The notes under the pieces: model-generated | Database searches by the model: none | What the model was told of the DNA's origin: nothing | Seen by the model: only the letters and a program-made list of their open reading frames with translations | Assembly (NCBI GenBank): GCA_945860955.1 | Contig: CAMATH010000027.1 | Location: forward strand, 1 to 64,000 | Source: Planctomicrobium piriforme | GTDB lineage: Bacteria > Planctomycetota > Planctomycetia > Planctomycetales > Planctomycetaceae | DNA: 64,000 nt | Direction: 5' to 3' | Part shown: piece after piece, positions 45,553 to 54,406 of the stretch | How the letters are laid out: each line of letters opens with the position of its first letter | How positions within the stretch are numbered: the stretch's first letter is position 1 | Position numbers and translations under genes: made by a program

Positions 45553-46002
45553 ATGACACATACCCCCGCGACAACTCACGGCGATTCTCACGCCGCCGGC
45601 GCTCATCACGCCCATCCCAACTACATCGCGATCTTCGGGATTCTCATCCTTCTGACGCTCGCGTCGGTCGTCGCCGACTCGGTCGGCGGAACGATTGGCA
45701 AGGTCATGGTCGGGCTGATCGTGCTAGTCATCGCCAGTCTGAAGGCGATGTGCGTGATGATGTACTTCATGCACCTCAAGTTTGAAGGGGCCTGGAAGTA
45801 TGCGTTGCTCGCCCCGACGATCATATTGGCCCTCGCTGTTCCCGCGGCGCTCTCCCCCGATATCGCCTTCAAGTATTACGACTTGCAGGTGCCGCAGCAA
45901 AAGGCGAAGGTGGAACAGGATGCCGAACATGCCGCCGGCGCGAAGCATCCGGGCGAAGGCGAAGAGGTCAAGCACCCGGAAACGCCGAAGCCGGCGCATT
46001 AG
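45553..46002 (+). CDS. coxD: Cytochrome c oxidase subunit IV (caa3-type)
   Basis: 149 residues, three membrane helices (residues ~24-44, ~52-72 and ~80-105), with the YFMHLKFEGAWKYALLAPTI motif of the COX4_pro/caa3 subunit IV family. The N-terminus is histidine-rich (HGDSHAAGAHHAHPN) and the C-terminus is a charged, histidine-containing tail (residues ~115-149). It is the small structural subunit of the oxidase. Start ATG 45553 lies 10 bases after the coxC stop. Confidence 0.92.
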   Translation: MTHTPATTHGDSHAAGAHHAHPNYIAIFGILILLTLASVVADSVGGTIGKVMVGLIVLVIASLKAMCVMMYFMHLKFEGAWKYALLAPTIILALAVPAALSPDIAFKYYDLQVPQQKAKVEQDAEHAAGAKHPGEGEEVKHPETPKPAH

Positions 46003-46545
46003 TTCCGGTTGGTGCGCTGAGCTGCGGGGCGATTGCTACCTGCCGAGTCACGGTGCTTGTCAGTTTTACAGCGGACGGTGGTTGCCAAACCCACGGCGAC
46101 GTTTGATTTTTAGGCATCAACTCCGAAGTCCGATGGGAATTCTTGAAGCGGTGCCGCGAATTACACGTCCGGGAGGAATCATGCGACATTCATCCGGAGA
46201 CGCCATCCGGCTTGTCCGGATGGTGAACAAGATCGGCGGCTAGAAAAATCTCGAATTCGCGCTAGACCCCATCCACCTCGGGTGGATGGTGAATCAGATC
46301 TTCGCTCTGTCGATCAAGTTTGATGGGTGTTGGTCAACGCGTGATAAACGCCATCATTGAATTCGGGAGAAAACTTGTCGTTTCGATCATTCAACCGAAG
46401 CGTGTCTGACGGAGCGAAGATCTTGTTCACCAATTCACGAAAGGTGGATGGGGTGTCGATTGCTGCCCGGAGAACTCCGTTCCTACGAAGAACGAACAGC
46501 GGCGGCTCGGCAGGAGCCTCGCCCTCCCGTGGGGTTGGTCGCTGC
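46003..46545. other. Intergenic repeat region before the Sco gene
   Basis: 543 bases with no supported gene. Two hairpins, CCATCCGG-CTTGT-CCGGATGG (46203-46223) and CCATCCAC-CTCGG-GTGGATGG (46269-46289), are each followed by TGAA(C/T)(A/C)AGATC. A degenerate copy in reverse orientation occupies about 46413-46453. The last part (about 46466-46536) holds a GC-rich fragment whose reverse frame reads REGEAPAEPP, a peptide well known from spurious planctomycete annotations. A minus-strand frame crosses the region but is antisense to the next gene and is rejected. Confidence 0.6.
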
Positions 46546-47721
46546 ATGATCACGGGCTGGCGCTCGCTTCTGGTGTGCTGCGTCGCGGTGTTCTTCGCGC
46601 TCGCGTCACCTCGTTCCGCGACAGCGCAGACGCCGCGGTGGGATCCGAATGGGCTGCCGGATTTCGAACTGGCAGAATGCCGGGGCCGGACGGTCTCGAA
46701 GGCGGATTTGCTCGGGCAGCCATGGTTGGCGGCGTTCACTTTCACGCGTTGCGCGGGACCATGTCCCATCGTCAATGCGGAGATGAAGAAGCTGCAGGAG
46801 GCGACCCGCGACATCCCACTTCGGCTGGTCTCGATCACCGTCGACCCGGCTCGCGACACGCCCGACGTTCTCAAGTTTCACGCCGATCAACTGGGTGCCG
46901 ACCCGGATCGTTGGTGGTTTCTGACGGGTGACAAGACTGACATCTTCAAGCTCATCACGGGCGGTTTTCGCGTGCGGGTGGAAGATGATCCCAACCCGAA
47001 ACCCGGCTTTGAGGTGATTCACAGCATCGAAATCATGCACGTGAATGAACAGGGAGTTGTCGTCGGACGTTACAACGCCAGAGATGATGTGCAGATGGCC
47101 CGACTGAAACGGGTCGTGCTGGGGAAGCTGACTCCCGAAGAGGCGCAGCGGCTGAATGACGCGCCCGTGGCACCGAAATCGGATCATGCAGGACCAACAT
47201 CCGGTGCCGAAGATCCTTCCGATTCCGAACCCGTCGGGGTCGAGATTCAGACTCTTCCGCGTCCGGTCCCCGAATGGGTTTTGCGACTTCCTTCGGTGAA
47301 TGCCCTGCTGAACGGATTAGCGACACTCTGTCTGATTGTGGGCTATGTGTTGATTCGTCGAGGTGCCCGATCGGCCCACGCGTCGGCGATGATCTCGGCG
47401 TTCATTACTTCCGCGGTCTTTCTCGGAACCTACCTCACCTATCATATCGCATTGCGTCACTACACGGGCAGCGGTTCCCAGCCCTACCAGGGGCCAGAAT
47501 CCCTCCGAATCCCGTACTACTGCATCCTAATCCCGCACATCGCGCTCGCCCCGTTCGCCACCGGTTTGGCCTTGGTGACGTTGAAAGAGGCCTGGAAGAA
47601 GAACTGGCCCCAGCACCGTTGGCTGGCACGGATCACGTTCCCGATCTGGCTGTACGTTTCGGTGACGGGCGTTATCATTTACCTGATGGTCTACCACCTC
47701 CCCCGGCAGTCGCCGGTCTAG
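46546..47721 (+). CDS. Sco1/SenC copper chaperone fused to a DUF420-like membrane domain
   Basis: 391 residues. The signal-anchor (MITGWRSLLVCCVAVFFAL) and a thioredoxin-fold Sco domain (residues ~40-215) carry CAGPCP, the copper CXXXC site, and a distal histidine in EVIHSIEIMHVNEQG. Sco delivers copper to CuA. Residues ~245-390 form four membrane helices (AMISAFITSAVFLGTYLTYH, YYCILIPHIALAPFATGLALVTL, ARITFPIWLYVSVTGVIIYLMVY), a DUF420/CtaM-like module linked to caa3 assembly in Bacillus. Fusing both in one polypeptide is uncommon. ATG 46546 gives the best signal sequence. Confidence 0.88.
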   Translation: MITGWRSLLVCCVAVFFALASPRSATAQTPRWDPNGLPDFELAECRGRTVSKADLLGQPWLAAFTFTRCAGPCPIVNAEMKKLQEATRDIPLRLVSITVDPARDTPDVLKFHADQLGADPDRWWFLTGDKTDIFKLITGGFRVRVEDDPNPKPGFEVIHSIEIMHVNEQGVVVGRYNARDDVQMARLKRVVLGKLTPEEAQRLNDAPVAPKSDHAGPTSGAEDPSDSEPVGVEIQTLPRPVPEWVLRLPSVNALLNGLATLCLIVGYVLIRRGARSAHASAMISAFITSAVFLGTYLTYHIALRHYTGSGSQPYQGPESLRIPYYCILIPHIALAPFATGLALVTLKEAWKKNWPQHRWLARITFPIWLYVSVTGVIIYLMVYHLPRQSPV

Positions 47722-47765
47722 AGGCGATTCACACTCCCTGTGGATCCACTGGAAGGAAGATTCCC

Positions 47766-48071
47766 ATGAACCTGATTCGTCGCTTTGCGTTCCTCGCTTC
47801 GGCGCTCTTCGTGCTGACCTGCCTCCCCGCGATCGCGTCGGCCTGTCCGATGTGCAATCAGTCGATTCAAGAAGACAAGTCGCTCCCCATGGCGTACCAG
47901 GCAAGCATCATCTTCATGCTCGCCACCCCGTTCACGGTACTGGGGGGCTTGGGCGGGCTGATCTGCTACAAGTTCCGACAGCACGAAAAAGCGTTCCGCG
48001 CGGCGTACGCCCTGCAGATGACCCAGCCCCCGGCCACGCCCGAAACGGGCGATCGCGGCTTGCGGATCTGA
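47766..48071 (+). CDS. Small CXXC membrane protein at the end of the respiratory cluster
   Basis: 101 residues. An N-terminal signal-like helix is followed by SACPMCNQSIQ, a CXXC motif (residues ~27-30), a second hydrophobic helix (SIIFMLATPFTVLGGLGGLICYKF) and a short tail. Similar small proteins end oxidase clusters in other planctomycetes as far as I recall; the CXXC facing the extracytoplasmic side may hold copper or a thiol. ATG 47766 has GGAAG upstream, and it starts 44 bases after the Sco-DUF420 stop. Function unknown. Confidence 0.8.
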   Translation: MNLIRRFAFLASALFVLTCLPAIASACPMCNQSIQEDKSLPMAYQASIIFMLATPFTVLGGLGGLICYKFRQHEKAFRAAYALQMTQPPATPETGDRGLRI

Positions 48072-48178
48072 CCCGACGGTTACGTGCGAATCCGCCCAGT
48101 CGGGGCTTCACCTCTTCGCCGCGACCCGAAACCCCTCAATCGCATCTCAGACCTCTGCCACGTCCTGTGGCAGGTGAA

Positions 48179-49405
48179 CTAAATCCGTGGCACCACGTCC
48201 ACCCCATTCGCGACCTGATCACCCGGGTGAACGATCACCTGATCTTCGTCGTCCAACCCTTCCAGCACCTCGGCTCGCAGTCCATTCTTGTGTCCGATTT
48301 TCACGGGACACAATTCCGCCTTTCCTTCCCGCACTCGAAAGACCGCCCAGCCCCCCTGTCGGCGGAACAGGGCGCTCATGGGCACCTGCAGTACGTCGCC
48401 CGCTTCCCATGTGACGATTCTCGCTTCGACCCGAAACTGATCGCCCAGCTCCACCGGAATCTTTGACCGGTCGGGAAAGTCGATGATCACGTTGACGCGT
48501 TGTTCTTCGACCCCCAGTGCCGAGATCTTTAAAAACCCGGCAGGCTCGACCAGACGCACGCGTCCCTCCAGTGGCTCTTCGCCTCCCCATTGTTCCAGAA
48601 ACACCCGGGCACCCGGGTGGACCTTCACCGCGTCGGCCGACAGCACATCGACTTCGACCTCCAGATCCGAAGGATCTCCCAGTTCCAACACGGTTTGACC
48701 AGGAGAGACGACCGACTCACTCTCCTGCATCACGCGCAGCACCTGGAATTCGCCACCAGGCAAAGACGCCGGCGGCGCACGCAGTTCGAATAGAAATTCG
48801 TCCATGGGCGACGCCCCGTTGATCGGAGGGCGCGTCCGGACCAATGCCCCTTCAGCCAGTTCCAATTCAAACTCGGCGATTTCTTTGGAATGCCGGGCGG
48901 CTCGATAGTCTTCCACCCGGGTCCGCCGAAGCATGACGCGCATGTCGAAGTCGGTGGGTGAAATCGCCTTTTTGCCACGCAACTCCTCGGCCCGCGCGTA
49001 CTCGCTCTCGGCGTGATCGAGCGCGACCTTCGCACTCTCGAGGCTGGAGACCGCCCGGTCAATCGCGCTGCGGGCGGCTTTGACCCGCGCTTCGGCCTGC
49101 GCCAATGCGCGGGGATCCAATAACGCCGGATCCGATGGCTCAATCGCAGCGACCACCTCGCCCGGTTTGACTCGCGCGCCTGGTTTCAGTCGCACCCGGG
49201 AGAGCTTTCCCGACAAGGGAGCCGACACGATGTACCGATCGCGAATGCGCGTCCGGCCATCTTCCTCAACGGCGACCAATAACGGTCGGCGGGTCACCCG
49301 GTCGAAATCGACCGGGACCGGCTTGGGAAGAAAGGCGTAGCCAATCCCTCCCACCAGCCCCGCCACAAGCAGGAGGCCGAAAATCTTTTTGATCCAGCGT
49401 TTCAC
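48179..49405 (-). CDS. HlyD-family efflux adaptor
   Basis: 408 residues. An N-terminal membrane anchor (KIFGLLLVAGLVGGIGYAF) precedes a barrel/lipoyl domain (SAPLSGKLSRVRLKPGARVKPGEVVA), a coiled-coil hairpin (residues ~85-155) and beta-barrel domains (GQTVLELGDPSDLEVEVDVL, WEAGDVLQVPMSALFRR). It is the periplasmic bridge of the ABC exporter encoded with it, by analogy with MacA/DevB proteins. Start GTG 49405 is eight bases after the permease stop. Substrate unknown. Confidence 0.92.
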   Translation of the reverse strand: MKRWIKKIFGLLLVAGLVGGIGYAFLPKPVPVDFDRVTRRPLLVAVEEDGRTRIRDRYIVSAPLSGKLSRVRLKPGARVKPGEVVAAIEPSDPALLDPRALAQAEARVKAARSAIDRAVSSLESAKVALDHAESEYARAEELRGKKAISPTDFDMRVMLRRTRVEDYRAARHSKEIAEFELELAEGALVRTRPPINGASPMDEFLFELRAPPASLPGGEFQVLRVMQESESVVSPGQTVLELGDPSDLEVEVDVLSADAVKVHPGARVFLEQWGGEEPLEGRVRLVEPAGFLKISALGVEEQRVNVIIDFPDRSKIPVELGDQFRVEARIVTWEAGDVLQVPMSALFRRQGGWAVFRVREGKAELCPVKIGHKNGLRAEVLEGLDDEDQVIVHPGDQVANGVDVVPRI

Positions 49406-49412
49406 AATGTCA

Positions 49413-51788
49413 TCACTCCCGTGTCTTCAGCACGGCGATCAGGTCGAGTTCATCCAGACGCCGTCGCACGACCAGTCCCGAGACGATCGCGGCGACAACC
49501 ACCACCAGCACCGACATCCCCAGTGTCTTCGCGGTGATCACAAACGGAATGCGGTACATTTCGGAGTTGAGAAAATGGCAGACCAACTTCACCAGAATCA
49601 GGCCGCAGCCAATCCCAAACGGAATCGCCGCCAACGTCAACACCGCCAATTCTCCCAGCAGAATGAAACTGATCTCGCCCCGCGTCAGCCCCAGTACCCG
49701 CAAGCTCGCGAGTTCACGTCCCCGTTCGGAGAGGGCGATTCGGGCGGTGTTGTATACGACTCCAAACGCGATCACACACGCGAAGATGACGTTAAAGAAC
49801 TGCATTTGCAGCATGTTGTCCATCACTGTCCGGCGGAAGCTGTCGACAGAGACCTGCTTGACCGCGACGTTCGCCGCCCGGGGAGTTTTCTTGATCTGCT
49901 CGTACAACTGATCGTACTGATCCAGATCGGCCGACAGATTGACCTCGGAGAAGGAATTCCCCTCCTGCATCAGCCGGTTGAGAGCCCGCAGGTTCATGTA
50001 AGCGAACGTCCCCAGGTTTTCAGAAATCAGTCGGGTCACGGGGACTTCCACGGTTTGCCGGGTTCCTTGCAGAAACTGAATCGTCACGGTGTCGTCAAGT
50101 TTCAATCCGAGAACCGAAGCGAGCTTGGCGTTCATCACCACCCCCTCTTCAGGAAGTTCGACGGTTCGCCCCTGTTCGTCAATCAGATTGTTCAACACCG
50201 GTTCATCGACCAGTCCCTGGATCAGCGTCCGTCGGGTGATGTGGCCGTTTTTGAACCGAACCAAAACCATCTTCCGGGGCTCAACCCGCAGGACGCCCGG
50301 CAGATGCTGCAGCTCGTAGACTCCCTGCCACGACGCCGACTCGTACAGCGTGATCCGTAAATCCTGCCGCTCGCTCACATGAAACTGCAGTTCCAGCAAA
50401 TGCCCCAGCGAGTCCGCGGGAAAGCGACCCAGAAGCTGAACGGCGATCGCCATCGCGATGCCGAACATCGAGAAGAACGACTTGAGTGGCCGGCGTTCGA
50501 TGTGGCGCAGAATCATTCTGGCCGGTTGCGAGAACCAGCTCGCGAAACCAAGTCGCTCCAGGATCGTGGGGCGATACGACGTGGGAGGTTCCGGTCGCAT
50601 CGCTTCCGCTGGCGGCAGCTTCACCGCCTTGCGGATCACTCCCAGTGTTCCAATCGCGGCGGCGACCAGACTCACCAGGAACGCCAAAACAATCACCTTC
50701 GCGGGGAGCGAAAACAGCAGGATCGGAAACTTGTAGAACTTGGCGTACATCGTCGTCATATGCCGACCGAGAAGGCAACCGACCCCGCACCCCGTAGCGA
50801 CCCCCAGCACCACAACGACCAGCACCAGCTTCATGTAGTGCAAACCGACTTCGAAGTTGCTGTAACCAAACGCCTTCAGGGCGGCGATCTGATCACGCTG
50901 CAGAGCGATGATCCGCGACAACACGACATTTAACAGGAAGGCGGCCACCGACAGAAACAGCGAGGGAACGATTGTCCCCATCCGTTCGAGCTGTTTGATT
51001 TCGTCCGACACGAACCGATGCGAAATCTGGTCCCGCCGACCATGTGCGCCCATTCCGCCGTATTGTTCAATCAACCGGTCGACCCGGTCGATCACTTCCT
51101 GCTCGTCGGCCCCGTGCATCAGATCGAGTGCGATATCGTTGAACGCCCCTTCCATGTCGAACGCGGCGGAGATCGACCGCTCTCCCATCCACATGATGGC
51201 AAAGCGTTTGTCATCGGGAACGAGCGACCCGAGACGGATGGTGTAAATATACTCGGGGGAGAGGACCGTTCCGACAATTCTCAACTGCCGCCGACGACCG
51301 TTGATGATGGCGGTCACCCGGTCTCCGGGATGAAAGCCATGCGCCACCGCGAACCCGTCGGTCACCAGAACTTCGTCATCGCGACCCGGTTCAATGTACC
51401 GCCCCGATCGCAGGTGCAACGCGTTGAGATCGATCCGCTCGACCTCCGGAATCGAGATCAGGCGGCCGGCGGCGGGTTCGGGAAGCCCCGGCACGTCGAG
51501 GATGACATCGCGGGCCACACGGGTTTGCACATGGGCGACGCCGGGAATCTCGGCCAGTCGCGGAATCAGCGTGTTGGGGGCGCGTTTCAGGTAGGCGAAG
51601 ACGTCGGCGAAACGGTAGCGGTCGTAGTAGGCCTCCTGCGTGGTCCGCAGTGCCTCCAGCGCGGTCAGCGACATGACAAACGTCGCGACGCCGCAGGCAA
51701 TCACCGAAATGATCGCCGTCATCTGTCCCTTCAGGTGCCAGATGTCCCGGACGAGCTTGCGATCGATCGCCCGCAGGAATCGAAACAT
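49413..51788 (-). CDS. ABC transporter permease, FtsX type
   Basis: 791 residues. An N-terminal helix (AIISVIACGVATFVMSLTAL), a large extracytoplasmic domain, three helices at ~280-400 (FQRDQIAALKAFG in the coupling region), a second extracytoplasmic domain and three C-terminal helices (LASLRVLGLTRGEISFILLGELAV). Two FtsX modules in one chain make it a duplicated form that can act as a complete transmembrane part. ATG 51788 overlaps the ATPase stop (TGATG). It works with the ATPase and the HlyD adaptor in the same operon. Confidence 0.93.
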   Translation of the reverse strand: MFRFLRAIDRKLVRDIWHLKGQMTAIISVIACGVATFVMSLTALEALRTTQEAYYDRYRFADVFAYLKRAPNTLIPRLAEIPGVAHVQTRVARDVILDVPGLPEPAAGRLISIPEVERIDLNALHLRSGRYIEPGRDDEVLVTDGFAVAHGFHPGDRVTAIINGRRRQLRIVGTVLSPEYIYTIRLGSLVPDDKRFAIMWMGERSISAAFDMEGAFNDIALDLMHGADEQEVIDRVDRLIEQYGGMGAHGRRDQISHRFVSDEIKQLERMGTIVPSLFLSVAAFLLNVVLSRIIALQRDQIAALKAFGYSNFEVGLHYMKLVLVVVVLGVATGCGVGCLLGRHMTTMYAKFYKFPILLFSLPAKVIVLAFLVSLVAAAIGTLGVIRKAVKLPPAEAMRPEPPTSYRPTILERLGFASWFSQPARMILRHIERRPLKSFFSMFGIAMAIAVQLLGRFPADSLGHLLELQFHVSERQDLRITLYESASWQGVYELQHLPGVLRVEPRKMVLVRFKNGHITRRTLIQGLVDEPVLNNLIDEQGRTVELPEEGVVMNAKLASVLGLKLDDTVTIQFLQGTRQTVEVPVTRLISENLGTFAYMNLRALNRLMQEGNSFSEVNLSADLDQYDQLYEQIKKTPRAANVAVKQVSVDSFRRTVMDNMLQMQFFNVIFACVIAFGVVYNTARIALSERGRELASLRVLGLTRGEISFILLGELAVLTLAAIPFGIGCGLILVKLVCHFLNSEMYRIPFVITAKTLGMSVLVVVVAAIVSGLVVRRRLDELDLIAVLKTRE

Positions 51789-52543
51789 CACCACGCCAGC
51801 TCCGAGGGGGCCTGCTTGTGCGTGTTGACGCGAACCTGCGCGATCCGGCCATCGGCGACGGAGACAATCCGGTCGGCCATTCCGGAGATAGCCGCGTTGT
51901 GCGTGATCACCGCGGTCGTGGTCCCCAGCTCCCGATTCACCCGCTCGATGGCGTCCAGAACCAGAATCCCCGTTTCAATATCGAGGGCCCCGGTCGGTTC
52001 GTCGCACAGAAGCACATCGGGACGCTTCGAGATCGCCCGGGCGATGGCGACCCGCTGCTGCTCTCCGCCTGAGAGTTGAGCCGGGAAGTGATCGAGACGA
52101 TGACTCATCCCCACCAGTCCCAGTGCCTCTTCCGGCGTCATTGGATGCGCGGCGATCTCGGTGACGAGCGCCACATTCTCTCGTGCGGTGAGACTGGGAA
52201 TCAGGTTGTAAAACTGGAAGACGAAACCGACATGCTTGCGGCGATAACCGGTCAGATGCGCGTCGTCGTCCTTCGTGAGATCGTGATCGCGGTACCGCAC
52301 GCTGCCACTGGTGGGAACATCCAGCCCTCCCAGAATGTTGAGCAGCGTCGACTTGCCGCTCCCCGAAGGCCCCAGCAGGACGACAAATTCCCCTTCGAAC
52401 AGGTCGAGATCAACACCCCGGAGCGCGGGGACTTCCACCTCGCCCATGCGATAGATTTTTGTGATCCCCCGCGCTTCGAAGACGGCGTACGGCTGCGCTA
52501 CGGAGGGTACCGTACTCTGAGCTGGAATGGGACGGGTCGACAT
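51788..52543 (-). CDS. ABC transporter ATP-binding protein (LolD/MacB type)
   Basis: 251 residues. Walker [11 protein letters not shown]-loop [10 protein letters not shown], signature [14 protein letters not shown], Walker [13 protein letters not shown] and the switch histidine in VITHN. The family exports lipoproteins, peptides or macrolides, usually with FtsX permeases. ATG 52543 is preferred; a TTG at 52579 would add twelve residues. First gene of the ATPase-permease-HlyD operon. Confidence 0.94.
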   Translation of the reverse strand: MSTRPIPAQSTVPSVAQPYAVFEARGITKIYRMGEVEVPALRGVDLDLFEGEFVVLLGPSGSGKSTLLNILGGLDVPTSGSVRYRDHDLTKDDDAHLTGYRRKHVGFVFQFYNLIPSLTARENVALVTEIAAHPMTPEEALGLVGMSHRLDHFPAQLSGGEQQRVAIARAISKRPDVLLCDEPTGALDIETGILVLDAIERVNRELGTTTAVITHNAAISGMADRIVSVADGRIAQVRVNTHKQAPSELAW

Positions 52544-52757
52544 GAGATGCGCCGGGCAGAAATGCGGTGCGCGAGACAACGAAGTATACTGACCGCACTC
52601 AGGGGCGGATCATTCACCGCCTGTCGATTCTCTGTTCCCGGAAAACCCGGGCCCGCTGAGGGGGGAATCATGGTCCCGGTCGTTCCAGGGATCAGGAACG
52701 ACTTTTGCGAACATCAGTCCCAGTCCACCAAGTCCCCTCAAAATCTCCTCCTCCACT

Positions 52758-53222
52758 TTGTCCACTGAAGTTGCCGCGGGCGAAATCGAGAAACTGCCGG
52801 AATTCTCGAGGGAATGCGGTGAGTGTACCGCCTGCTGCACGTTGCTGGCGGTTGTCGAACTGCAGAAACCGGGGCGATTCGCCTGCGATCACGTTTGCCG
52901 GTCCGGGTGTCAAATCTATGAAACCCGCCCCGAAAACTGCCGGCAGTTTCATTGTGCCTGGATTCGTGGTGGTGTTCCGACCGGCCCGGAGTGGCGGCCC
53001 GATCGACTGGGAGTGATGGTCGATTCATGGATTGATCGCAAGACAGGCGAACGCCGCGTGGTGATGTTTGAGATGTGGCGAGGTTCGTGCGACGCTCCTG
53101 AGGTCGTGGCGTGGCGGAATGAACGGCTGAAAACCGACGCGATTGACGTCTCGTTTCGGGATGGAACCTGGACCACATATTCCCAAACGATCACAAAGGA
53201 CTCCGCTATCACTCCAACCTGA
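52758..53222 (+). CDS. YkgJ-like cysteine-cluster protein
   Basis: 154 residues. Eight cysteines are arranged as CGECTACC, CDHVCRSGC, RPENCRQFHC: the metal- or cluster-binding YkgJ (CxxxCxxCC) pattern, which in other members binds zinc or a [4Fe-4S] cluster. The C-terminal half is a small alpha/beta domain. Only a TTG start at 52758 is available without losing the domain, and no clear ribosome site is upstream, so the start is uncertain. The role of the family is unknown. It stands alone between the divergent ABC operon and the ROK gene. Confidence 0.8.
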   Translation: MSTEVAAGEIEKLPEFSRECGECTACCTLLAVVELQKPGRFACDHVCRSGCQIYETRPENCRQFHCAWIRGGVPTGPEWRPDRLGVMVDSWIDRKTGERRVVMFEMWRGSCDAPEVVAWRNERLKTDAIDVSFRDGTWTTYSQTITKDSAITPT

Positions 53223-53377
53223 CCAGACACCCTCAAGCCGGGTTGACACATGGACACGGGGACGCGTCGTTCGGGTTTGTGGATTGAGACACTTCGGACC
53301 ACTAGAATCTTCCAGGCACCGCGCCCTTCGCAAGCTTTTCGGTGCCACCCACCTTCCACTTCGAGAAGATTTCGCGA

Positions 53378-54382
53378 ATGTCGCTGTTTTTGGGGATCGA
53401 AGTCGGCGGTTCCAAGCTCCAGCTCGCGATTGCGGATGGGACCGGGAACCCGTTTCGGGCGCTGGTGCGAATGTCAGTGAGCGCGCCGGGAAAAGCCGCC
53501 GAGATTCAACGGCAGATCCTGGCCGGCGTGACTCAGGTTCTCGCGGATGCGAATGTTCCTCGGGACCAGATTGCCGGTATTGGGATTGGTTTTGGCGGTC
53601 CCGTTAATTCCGCCGCTGGCACCATCGTCACCAGTCATCAGGTGTCGGGATGGGATCAGTTTCCGATTGTCAACTGGCTGACAGAGCAGACCGGCTGGCG
53701 CGCGGTTCTGCATAACGACGCCGACGCTGCGGCGTTCGCCGAGGCCAAATTCGGTGCCGGCCGCGGGTTCGACCCGGTCTGCTATGTCACCGTCGGTTCG
53801 GGGATCGGTGGGGGGCTGATCGTCGACGGCAAGGTGTATCGCGGTCAGGGGGCCGGGGCACTTGAGATCGGGCACCTGCGTCCCGGGTACATCCCGACCC
53901 ATGTTCCGCTGCCGGGGACGACTGTGGAGTCGATCGCATCGGGCTTTGGAATCACCGATCGGGCCCGCAGAATTGTCCAGAATCCGGAACTTGCGAACGA
54001 TTATCAGGCACCGCACCCTTCGCGGCTGATTGAGCTGTGCAAGGGGGATCCGATGATGATCAACACCCAGTTGATCGCCCAAGCCGCCCGGGCGGGTGAC
54101 CGACTTTGTCTGGGATTGCTGAACGACGCGATCGACACACTGGGCTGGGCGCTGGCGCAGGCCATCACGCTGATCAACCCGGCACGAATTGTCATCGGTG
54201 GTGGCGTGGCGTTGATGGGAGAAAAGGAATTTCTGTCCCCGGTTCGCAGGGCATGCCGGCGGAATTGCTTTCCTCCGTTTGTCGATCTCGCGGAGATCGT
54301 TCCCGCGGCGCTTGAGGAAGAGGTTGTCGTCCACGGGGCGCTCGCATTGGCGCGCGCCGAGTTTGCGTCATTGGGAACGTAG
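53378..54382 (+). CDS. ROK-family sugar kinase
   Basis: 334 residues. The N-terminal phosphate loop is GIEVGGSKLQLAIAD, where the usual D of DxGGT is E. Other landmarks are GIGIGFGGPVNS, VLHNDADAAAFAEAKFGAG, CYVTVGSGIGGGLIVDGKVY, ALEIGHLRPG and VIGGGVALMG. The zinc motif (CxCGxxGCxE) of many ROK kinases is missing; GAGALEIGHL is retained. Glucokinase-like activity is the best guess; N-acetylhexosamine kinase is an alternative. ATG 53378 is chosen; an upstream GTG at 53342 could extend it. It converges on the luciferase-like gene. Confidence 0.88.
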   Translation: MSLFLGIEVGGSKLQLAIADGTGNPFRALVRMSVSAPGKAAEIQRQILAGVTQVLADANVPRDQIAGIGIGFGGPVNSAAGTIVTSHQVSGWDQFPIVNWLTEQTGWRAVLHNDADAAAFAEAKFGAGRGFDPVCYVTVGSGIGGGLIVDGKVYRGQGAGALEIGHLRPGYIPTHVPLPGTTVESIASGFGITDRARRIVQNPELANDYQAPHPSRLIELCKGDPMMINTQLIAQAARAGDRLCLGLLNDAIDTLGWALAQAITLINPARIVIGGGVALMGEKEFLSPVRRACRRNCFPPFVDLAEIVPAALEEEVVVHGALALARAEFASLGT

Positions 54383-54406
54383 GATTCGCACCAGTCAGTT
54401 CCCGAT

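Noticed and set aside
46314-46874. Minus-strand frame ending ALTNTHQT
   Set aside because: Half is antisense to the Sco gene and the rest is repeat sequence (REGEAPAEP and the CCATCC copy).
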